A stretch of DNA of 64,000 nucleotides. It comes from Candidatus Mycobacterium methanotrophicum. Lineage in GTDB: Bacteria; Actinomycetota; Actinomycetes; Mycobacteriales; Mycobacteriaceae. The stretch lies in assembly GCF_023515995.1 (NCBI RefSeq), contig NZ_CP097320.1, positions 372,001-436,000 of the forward strand, in the 5' to 3' direction. The position numbers and the translations under genes were made by a program. Position 1 is the first letter of the stretch. Every line of letters starts with the position of its first letter. Shown in pieces: positions 57,588 to 64,000 of this stretch. Under the pieces are notes generated by a model. The model did no database searches. It was not told where the DNA came from and saw only the letters and a list, made by a program, of their open reading frames with translations.

Positions 57588-58769
57588 ATGCGCAGCGCTG
57601 ATTTCGTCTTGTGGTCTGATGGCTTGGATGCCGCACGTCCGCTGCGGATCGTGCTGGTCGCGCCCCCGTATTTCGATATCCCGCCGACGGGTTACGGCGG
57701 AGTTGAGGCTGTCGTGGCAGACCTCGCCGACACGTTGGTCGCTCGCGGTCATCATGTCACCGTGCTCGGCGCCGGGGCGGCCGGGACCGCGGCGCAGTTC
57801 ATGCCATTGTGGGATCGCACGGTGCCGGAACGACTGGGCGAGCCCTATCCCGAGGTCATGCACGCGCTGAAGGTGCGCGGCGCGGTCGCTCGCGTCGCCG
57901 CGGCCGACGGCATCGACATCGTGCATGACCACACCTTCGCCGGCCCGTTGAATGCGCCGGCCTACCAGGCTCTCGGGCTGCCAACCGTCGTGACGGTGCA
58001 CGGACCCATCGATGAGGACCTGTACCCGTATTACCGCGAGCTCGGCCGCGATGTGGGACTGGTGGCCATCAGCGACCGCCAACGCGAGCTGGCGCCCGAC
58101 CTGAATTGGATTGGCCGCGTGCATAATGCGCTGCGGATAGACGACTGGCCGTACCAGGCGGACAAAGGCGACTATGCCCTGTTCCTTGGGCGGTTCGCTC
58201 CCTACAAAGGCGCCCACCTGGCCGTGCAGGCCGCGCACGAGGTGGGCATTCCGCTCGTCATCGCCGGCAAGTGCAACGAACCCGCGGAGAAAGCGTACTT
58301 CGAGGAATGCGTGCGTCCGCTGCTCACCGACAACGACCACGTGTTCGGCGAGGCCGACGCGATCAGCAAGCGCGAGCTGCTGGCCGGTGCGCGGTGCCTG
58401 CTGTTTCCGGTGCAGTGGGAGGAGCCGTTCGGGATCGTGATGATCGAAGCGATGGCGTGCGGCACCCCCGTCGTCGCGCTGCGCGGTGGCGCGGTGCCCG
58501 AGGTGGTGGTCCACGGTGTGACGGGCTTTGTATGCGAGCGACCCGCCGACCTGCCGGCCGCGATCGAACAGACCCGAGCGATCGATCCGCTGGCCTGCCG
58601 CGACCATGTTGCCGACAACTTCGACGTGGCGCGGCTTGGCTGCGGGTACGAGCGGATCTACCGAAAGGCCGTGCGGCAGTCGAAGATCCAGTCCAGTGAG
58701 GCCGCGGCGACGGATTCGATGCAACGCCTCACGGGTGTCGCGGACCTGGGTGACAAGGCCACTGCATGA
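57588..58769 (+). CDS. GT4-family glycosyltransferase
   Basis: 393-residue GT-B retaining glycosyltransferase. N-terminal domain: IVLVAPPYFDIPPTGYGGVE; donor-binding domain: YALFLGRFAPYKGAHLAVQA and the E-x7-E motif in EEPFGIVMIEAMACGTPVVA. A GGAAGGAAGG ribosome site precedes the ATG. Its stop overlaps the start of the debranching-like gene (ATGA). Controlled by the CIRCE promoter. The product is unknown. Confidence 0.9.
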   Translation: MRSADFVLWSDGLDAARPLRIVLVAPPYFDIPPTGYGGVEAVVADLADTLVARGHHVTVLGAGAAGTAAQFMPLWDRTVPERLGEPYPEVMHALKVRGAVARVAAADGIDIVHDHTFAGPLNAPAYQALGLPTVVTVHGPIDEDLYPYYRELGRDVGLVAISDRQRELAPDLNWIGRVHNALRIDDWPYQADKGDYALFLGRFAPYKGAHLAVQAAHEVGIPLVIAGKCNEPAEKAYFEECVRPLLTDNDHVFGEADAISKRELLAGARCLLFPVQWEEPFGIVMIEAMACGTPVVALRGGAVPEVVVHGVTGFVCERPADLPAAIEQTRAIDPLACRDHVADNFDVARLGCGYERIYRKAVRQSKIQSSEAAATDSMQRLTGVADLGDKATA

Positions 58770-60892
58770 TCTCCACTACCGGGTTCAACACCGGTGCGCC
58801 GGCCCGCATCGGGTCCGGCACCGACACCGTGACCCTGGTCGAAGGCGCGACGTTCTGCCTGTCCGACCGCCACGGCGATGTGCTGCACGGTAAGCCGCAC
58901 GGATTGTTCTTTCGTGACGCGCGGGTGTTGTCGCGCTGGGAGATGCGGGTCGACGGCCAAGTCGCCGAGTCGCTCTCGGTGGAGTCGAGTGAGGCATTCG
59001 CCGCCCAGTTCATCCTGCGCCGGGCGCCGCGTGCCGGGCGCGCCGACAGCACACTGCTGGTCGTGCGCGAGCGGCTGATCGCCGACGGGCTGCGCGAAAC
59101 CATCTCGCTGCACAATCTCGACCGTGAGAGCACGGTGGTGTCGTTGGAGCTGCACGCCGACGCCGACTTCGCCGATTTGTTCGCCATCAAAGAGGGCCGG
59201 GTGTCAGTCGGTGGTGCGGACATGGCGGTCAGCGACGGGGAGCTCGTCCTGCGTGAGCGGGGGGACCAGTTGCGGGGACTAACGGTGTCGGCGACGGGGC
59301 ACCCCGTCGTGCTGCCCGGGTCGCTGAACTGGCGGGTGGTGGTGCCGCCGGGAGAGCGCTGGCAGACCGAGATCGTGCTGCAGCCGACGTGGGCCAATCA
59401 GAAGATCAGCACGCGGTTTCGGCGCGGCGAGCAGGTGGAGTCCAGCGCCCCGGCCCGCAAGATCGAGGCGTGGCGCGACACCGCCACTACCGTCGTCACC
59501 GACCACCCGGCGTTGTCGCAGGTGCTGCGGCAGACCGAGAGCGATCTGGGCGCGTTGCTCATGCACGACGAAACCGGCCGTGGCAGGCCCGTCGTCGCAG
59601 CAGGGGCGCCGTGGTTCATGACGCTGTTCGGCCGCGACAGCTTGCTGACCGCCTGGATGGCCTTGCCCTTGGAGGTCGGCCTCTCGGTCGGCACCCTGCA
59701 GCGGCTCGCCGGTTTGCAGGGCCGGCGTGTCGATCCCGTTACCGAGGAAGAACCGGGCCGGATCATGCACGAGATCCGCCGCGGCCCGGCCAGCGACGAT
59801 GTGCTGGGCGGCAGCATCTACTACGGCTCGATCGATGCGACGCCGCTGTTCGTGATGTTGCTGGCCGAATGCTGGCGGTGGGGCGCCGACGAAGCCGCGG
59901 TCCGGTCCCTGCTCCCGGCGGCCGACGCCGCATTGGCCTGGGCGGAGCGCTACGGCGATCGCGACGGCGACGGCTTCGTCGAATACCAGCGCGCCACCGA
60001 CCGCGGGCTTCTCAACCAAGGCTGGAAGGACAGCTTCAACGGCGTCAACGACGCCGCCGGGCGCACCGCCGAGGCGCCGATCGCGCTGTGCGAGGTTCAG
60101 GGCTACCTGTATGCGGCCTTGCTGGGGCGGGCCGAGCTCGCCGAGGCGTTCGGCGACCAGCCGACGGCGACGCGCCTGCGCGAGCGTGCGCAGGCTTTGC
60201 GTGCCAAGTTCCTCGAGGTGTTCTGGCTTCCGCAGCAAGGCTGGTATGCGATCGCCCTCGACGGGCGAAAATGCCCGGCTGACGCGTTGACCAGCAATGT
60301 CGGTCATTGCCTTTGGACCGGCATCGCGACCGACGAGCATGTCGCGACGATTATCGAGCGGCTCTCGGGCCCCGAGATGGATACGGGGTTCGGTTTGCGC
60401 ACCTTGGCGACCACGATGGGCGCCTACAACCCGATGAGCTATCACAACGGCTCGGTATGGCCGCACGACACCGCGATTGCGGTGGCCGGATTACTGCGGT
60501 ACCGCCACATACCTGGCGCGGTCCCGCTGGCCGAGCGGTTGGCGACCGGCCTGCTCGACGCGGCCGAGGAGTTCGGCGGCCGGCTGCCCGAATTATTTTG
60601 CGGGTTCCCCCGCTCCCAGTTCCGTTCGCCTGTGCCCTACCCGACGTCCTGCTCACCGCAAGCATGGTCGAGCGCCGCGCCGCTGCTGCTGCTGCGATCT
60701 TTCTTGGGACTCGAGCCTGACGTGCCACATCGCAGGTTGTCGGTGGCAGCGCACTTGCCCGCCGCGTGGGGACGGGTGGCGCTGACCGATCTGCGACTGG
60801 GCGCTCTCACGGTGCATGTGGAAGCCGAGGGCGAGACTGTCAAGGCCCGTGGCTTGCCGGGCGACTGGCAGCTGGTCACGATTTCGGGCTGA
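58766..60892 (+). CDS. Amylo-alpha-1,6-glucosidase / glycogen-debranching-like protein
   Basis: 708-residue protein. The N-terminal 230 residues form the beta-rich debranching N-domain ([37 protein letters not shown]). The rest is an (alpha/alpha)6 barrel with [40 protein letters not shown] and [20 protein letters not shown], probable acid/base and substrate sites. Coupled to the glycosyltransferase. Likely hydrolyses an alpha-glucan or a glucosylated solute; actual substrate unknown. Confidence 0.9.
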   Translation: MISTTGFNTGAPARIGSGTDTVTLVEGATFCLSDRHGDVLHGKPHGLFFRDARVLSRWEMRVDGQVAESLSVESSEAFAAQFILRRAPRAGRADSTLLVVRERLIADGLRETISLHNLDRESTVVSLELHADADFADLFAIKEGRVSVGGADMAVSDGELVLRERGDQLRGLTVSATGHPVVLPGSLNWRVVVPPGERWQTEIVLQPTWANQKISTRFRRGEQVESSAPARKIEAWRDTATTVVTDHPALSQVLRQTESDLGALLMHDETGRGRPVVAAGAPWFMTLFGRDSLLTAWMALPLEVGLSVGTLQRLAGLQGRRVDPVTEEEPGRIMHEIRRGPASDDVLGGSIYYGSIDATPLFVMLLAECWRWGADEAAVRSLLPAADAALAWAERYGDRDGDGFVEYQRATDRGLLNQGWKDSFNGVNDAAGRTAEAPIALCEVQGYLYAALLGRAELAEAFGDQPTATRLRERAQALRAKFLEVFWLPQQGWYAIALDGRKCPADALTSNVGHCLWTGIATDEHVATIIERLSGPEMDTGFGLRTLATTMGAYNPMSYHNGSVWPHDTAIAVAGLLRYRHIPGAVPLAERLATGLLDAAEEFGGRLPELFCGFPRSQFRSPVPYPTSCSPQAWSSAAPLLLLRSFLGLEPDVPHRRLSVAAHLPAAWGRVALTDLRLGALTVHVEAEGETVKARGLPGDWQLVTISG

Positions 60893-60918
60893 TCCGCCGG
60901 CTCGATAGGCTTGTCGCC

Positions 60919-61650
60919 ATGATCGGTCTCACCCGCGTCGAAGACGTCCTGACCATTGAGCTGCGGCGTCCGGAACGGCGCAACGCATTGAACTCTGAGT
61001 TGGTCGAGGAGCTGCGCGAGGCCCTGGAGAAGGCGGCTGGGGAGAATGCCCGCGTGATCGTGCTGACCGGCCAGGGCACCGTGTTCTGCGCCGGAGCCGA
61101 CTTGAGCGGCGACGCATTCGCCGCCGACTATCCCGACCGGCTCATCGAACTGCACAAAGCCATGGACGCGGCGCCGATTCCGGTGATCGGCGCAATCAAC
61201 GGGCCGGCCATCGGCGCGGGTCTGCAACTGGCGATGCAATGCGACCTGCGCGTGGTCGCACCCGATGCATTCTTCCAGTTCCCTTCCTCGAGATACGGTC
61301 TGGCGCTTGACAACTGGAGCATCCGGCGACTGGCATGGCTGGCCGGTCACGGTCGGGCCCGTGCGATGCTGCTGGCGGCGGAGAAGTTGACCGCCGAGGC
61401 GGCGCTGCAGACCGGAATGGCCAATCGGATCGGCACGCTGGAGGACGCGCAGGCCTGGGCCGCCGAGATCACCGGCCTGGCGCCGCTGGCCCTGCAGCAC
61501 GCCAAGCGGGTGCTGAACGACGACGGCTCGATCGAAGAGGCGTCGCCGGTGCACAAGGAGCTGTTCGACAAGGCCTGGGCCAGCCAAGATGTGATCGAAG
61601 CGCAGGTGGCCCGGGTGGAGAAGCGGCCACCGAGATTCCAGGGGGCTTGA
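60919..61650 (+). CDS. echA6: Enoyl-CoA hydratase-like protein EchA6
   Basis: 243-residue crotonase-fold protein, the length of Rv0905. Motifs: [30 protein letters not shown] and [20 protein letters not shown]. In M. tuberculosis EchA6 binds long acyl-CoA and delivers it to FAS-II rather than acting as hydratase. ATG at 60919, 26 bases after the debranching-like gene. Confidence 0.93.
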   Translation: MIGLTRVEDVLTIELRRPERRNALNSELVEELREALEKAAGENARVIVLTGQGTVFCAGADLSGDAFAADYPDRLIELHKAMDAAPIPVIGAINGPAIGAGLQLAMQCDLRVVAPDAFFQFPSSRYGLALDNWSIRRLAWLAGHGRARAMLLAAEKLTAEAALQTGMANRIGTLEDAQAWAAEITGLAPLALQHAKRVLNDDGSIEEASPVHKELFDKAWASQDVIEAQVARVEKRPPRFQGA

Positions 61651-61660
61651 TCTGGGGACG

Positions 61661-62779
61661 TTGCGCGGGGCGCTGCGACTGGCGGCCGGCACGGCCTCGC
61701 TGGTGGCCGGTGGGTGGGTGCTGCGCGCGCTGCATGGTGCGCCGGCCGCGCTCGGTGCGCAGCCTGCCGACATCCGTGCGGTGGCCGAGCGGTCACCCAA
61801 TTTCCACGACGGTGTGTTCGTCAACCTGGAACCGGCTTCGCAGTTCAGCATCGACCGCGAGGAACAGCGGAACGTCGTATGGGAGGTCATCGGCGCCCGC
61901 GCCGCGACCCGGCCCCCGGCCGATATCCCGTTGGTAACGGTGCATGCCCGTGCCTTCGACGCGGGGGCCGGCCAGATCGCGGTCAGCTGGTTCGGTCACT
62001 CGACGGCGTTGCTGGAGATCGACGGGTATCGCGTGCTCACCGACCCGGTGTGGAGTGACCGCTGTTCGCCTTCGGATGTCGTCGGCCCGGGCCGCATGCA
62101 TCCGCCGCCGGTGTCGCTGGACGCGTTGCCGGCCTTGGACGCGATTGTCGTCAGCCACGACCACTACGACCACCTCGACATTGACACCGTCGTCGCGCTG
62201 GCTCGCAGCCAGCGGGCCCCGTTCGTCGTTCCGCTCGGTGTTGGTGCGCACCTGCGTGATTGGGGTATCCCCGACGGGCGCATCATCGAACTCGACTGGA
62301 ACGAGCACACGCGGGTCGAGGAACTCAACCTGATCTGCACTCCGGCCCGGCACTTCTCCGGTCGCTTCCTCAACCGCAACTGCACACTCTGGGGGTCCTG
62401 GGCGATCGTCGGTCCGGAGCATCGGGCGTACTTCGGCGGCGATACCGGCTACACGAAGAGCTTTGCCGAGATCGGCGCCGCACACGGACCATTCGACGTG
62501 ACGTTGCTGCCGATCGGCGCCTACAGCAGGTCGTGGCCCGACATCCACATGAATCCCGAGGAGGCGGTCCAGGCACACGTCGACGTCAACGGCGGGCTTC
62601 TGGTGCCGATCCACTGGTGCACCTTCCGGCTGGCACCGCATCCGTGGGGCGAACCGGTCGAGCGGCTGCTGGCCGCGGCCGACGCCGCCCACGTTTACGT
62701 CGCGGTACCCAGGCCGGGGGAGCGGGTGTGCCCCACGGTGACTGGGGATTTGGACCCGTGGTGGCGCGCGGCTATATGA
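61661..62779 (+). CDS. Metallo-beta-lactamase-fold hydrolase (Rv0906-like)
   Basis: 372-residue metallohydrolase like NAPE-phospholipase D. An N-terminal hydrophobic segment ([20 protein letters not shown]) suggests membrane attachment or export. Metal ligands: [29 protein letters not shown] and [15 protein letters not shown] start 10 bases after echA6. Its end overlaps the SDR remnant on the other strand by 8 bases. Confidence 0.9.
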   Translation: MRGALRLAAGTASLVAGGWVLRALHGAPAALGAQPADIRAVAERSPNFHDGVFVNLEPASQFSIDREEQRNVVWEVIGARAATRPPADIPLVTVHARAFDAGAGQIAVSWFGHSTALLEIDGYRVLTDPVWSDRCSPSDVVGPGRMHPPPVSLDALPALDAIVVSHDHYDHLDIDTVVALARSQRAPFVVPLGVGAHLRDWGIPDGRIIELDWNEHTRVEELNLICTPARHFSGRFLNRNCTLWGSWAIVGPEHRAYFGGDTGYTKSFAEIGAAHGPFDVTLLPIGAYSRSWPDIHMNPEEAVQAHVDVNGGLLVPIHWCTFRLAPHPWGEPVERLLAAADAAHVYVAVPRPGERVCPTVTGDLDPWWRAAI

Positions 62780-63438
62780 CGACCTGACCGGCGTCGACCG
62801 GCAACGTCACGCCCGTCACGTAGCGCGCTCGGGGGCTCACAAGCCACAGCGCCGCTTCGGTGACGTCCTGCGGCTCAACTAGCGGCACGTCCGGCAGCAG
62901 CATCTGTGAGACCGCAGGATCGGGGTTCTCGATCATCCTGTTCACCACGAAGTCTTGAGAATCATCGGCGTCGACACCCCGCTGGGGTGTACGGAATTCA
63001 CCCGAATCCTGTGCGGCGCGTAGGCATTGGCCACCGAGCGCATGATTCCCACGATGCCGTGTTTGGCCGCTGCGTAGCCGAACATCGCGGCGCTGCCGTC
63101 ACCGCCGCGGCCGGTGAGGCCTTGCGATGAACGCACCAGGACGACGGATTCGCCCCGAGCCTTGCGGATGACGGATGGCACCGTGGCGACAAGCGTGTGC
63201 CACACACCCTTGAGGTTGGTGTCGACGATCGCGTTGAACACCGGCTCGGAATGGGCGTCGCTCTCGCCGATCGCCATCACGCCGGCATTTGCGATGACGA
63301 TGTCGATCTCGGCCAGATCGTCGATGGCAGAGTGTATTCCGGCCTCCAGCTGAGCAAGGTCGCGTACGTCGGCGATGACGGAAACCACTTCGCGTCCGGC
63401 GGCGCGGACCAGCCGCGCGGTCTCGTCGATGTCGGTGA
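62772..63438 (-). pseudogene. Short-chain dehydrogenase remnant
   Basis: Most of an SDR survives from ETARLVRAAGREVVSVIADV through [34 protein letters not shown] (Ser), [10 protein letters not shown] (Tyr/Lys) to [14 protein letters not shown]. The N-terminal nucleotide-binding strand is missing, replaced by SnoaL sequence at 63438. A one-base deletion near 62955 shifts the last 55 codons. Resembles mycofactocin-dependent SDRs. Confidence 0.8.
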
Positions 63439-63441
63439 CCT

Positions 63442-63837
63442 ACTCGATGTAGGTGACCTAGACGCGGTGGCTGGCCTTTTCGCGCACGGCCGGATTTGCG
63501 GAGCCGAAAATGGCCCGCCGGAGACCGTGTTCACCGGCGCTGCCGGGGTGCGTCGGATGTATGAGATGGCCGCGTCCGCATCTACGACGACGACCGAACA
63601 CCGAAGACCAGGCACAACACCAGCAATGTGCAGCTGGAGATCGACGAGGCCGGTGGCACCGCACGTAGCCGGTCATATTACTGCGTCACGCAGGCCACGC
63701 CGCAATTGCCGTTGCAGGTGATCGTGACCGGGCACAACAAGGACAGCTTTCACCGGCTCGACGGCGTCTGGTGGTTCGACAGCCGCACGATGTTCATCGA
63801 CCAGGTTGGCGATGTCAGCCACCACCTGAAGTTTTGA
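63442..63837 (+). pseudogene. SnoaL-like (NTF2-fold) protein remnant
   Basis: An NTF2-fold protein of the SnoaL_4 type: GDLDAVAGLFAHGRICGAEN, then ETVFTGAAGVRRMYEMA, then in another frame RIYDDDRTPKTRHNTSNVQL and VIVTGHNKDSFHRLDGVWWF. The N-terminus is missing and a frameshift lies near 63570. It was divergent from the SDR; their shared 5' region has been deleted. Confidence 0.75.
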
Positions 63838-63863
63838 CGTGCCCGATCGGTAGGGTCGGACTC

Positions 63864-63902
63864 ATGGGATTGCTGGACAAAGCCAAGGACTTGTTGGGCT
63901 AA
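63864..63902 (+). pseudogene. Rv0909-like antitoxin stub
   Basis: A 12-codon ORF, MGLLDKAKDLLG, matches only the start of the about 60-residue Rv0909 antitoxin family, then stops. The intact toxin-like gene begins 3 bases later, so the antitoxin has lost nearly all of its coding region while keeping the gene start. Confidence 0.6.
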
Positions 63903-63905
63903 CTC

Positions 63906-64000
63906 ATGGCGAAGCTTTCCGGATCTATCGACGTACCACTGCCGCCCGAAAAGGCCTGGGAGAGTGCATCTGATCTGTCCCGCTTCAAGGAGTGGCTGAC
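63906..64000 (+). CDS. Rv0910-like SRPBCC toxin (3' partial)
   Basis: Start of a START-fold protein (MAKLSGSIDVPLPPEKAWES, then ASDLSRFKEWL) that runs off the right edge. It matches the beginning of Rv0910, described as the toxin paired with Rv0909. Whether the rest is intact cannot be seen. Confidence 0.75.
   Translation, partial: MAKLSGSIDVPLPPEKAWESASDLSRFKEWL

Noticed and set aside
57489..58724. 411-codon open frame antisense to the glycosyltransferase
   Set aside because: Shadow frame; it also runs across the CIRCE promoter, and has no protein-like motifs.

Overview
The window is GC-rich chromosomal DNA from a Mycobacterium, most likely a non-tuberculous species. Protein recognition gives a backbone that is collinear with M. 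tuberculosis Rv0852 to Rv0910: fadD16 (broken), kdc, dapC, fadA, fadB, ercc3, Rv0862c, Rv0863, rpfA, Rv0870c, cspB, fadE10, Rv0875c to Rv0877, Rv0879c to Rv0886, citA, gltA2, Rv0897c, Rv0898c, arfABC, prrBA, accD3, echA6, Rv0906 and Rv0910. Several genes expected from that order are missing: moaC2, mog, moaE2, moaD2, moaA2, PE_PGRS15, PPE13 and ctpE.

Layout. Positions 1-5.6 kb hold the 3' part of a molybdopterin oxidoreductase operon (catalytic subunit, TorD-type chaperone, Mrp ATPase), a possible 17-codon leader ORF and a DUF202 membrane pair. Positions 5.7-10.1 kb are a decay zone: IS630 remnant, echA and fadD remnants, an intact keto-acid decarboxylase, and remnants of two SRPBCC genes and a racemase. 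Positions 10.1-14.8 kb hold dapC and the fadA-fadB beta-oxidation operon. Positions 14.8-23.3 kb are an accessory island with fragments of prolyl aminopeptidase, methyltransferase, VapBC, a Rv2629-like dormancy gene and ClpB, plus intact methyltransferase, patatin lipase, thioredoxin, a luciferase-like oxidoreductase and a monooxygenase-fold protein. Positions 23.3-52.5 kb are mostly intact core genes for DNA repair, resuscitation, central metabolism, cell division and the ArfABC membrane locus, ending with prrB (destroyed) and prrA (intact). Positions 52.5-57.5 kb hold an MFS transporter, a small heat-shock cluster (HspR-like regulator, Hsp20, J-domain protein) and accD3. Positions 57.5-62.8 kb hold a glycosyltransferase/glycogen-debranching-like pair behind a promoter with a CIRCE heat-shock operator, then echA6 and a metallo-hydrolase. 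The right end has a fused pair of SDR and SnoaL remnants and an antitoxin stub next to the start of its partner toxin gene.

Two themes stand out. The first is regulation by stress and dormancy signals: a CIRCE element, an HspR-type locus, a c-di-AMP riboswitch plus Crp site at rpfA, and a DosR-like box. The second is gene loss by internal deletion: many broken genes keep both their start and stop regions but have lost the middle (fadD16, two SRPBCC genes, clpB-like, prrB, Rv0909-like). All family assignments come from reading the translated sequence; no database search was run.
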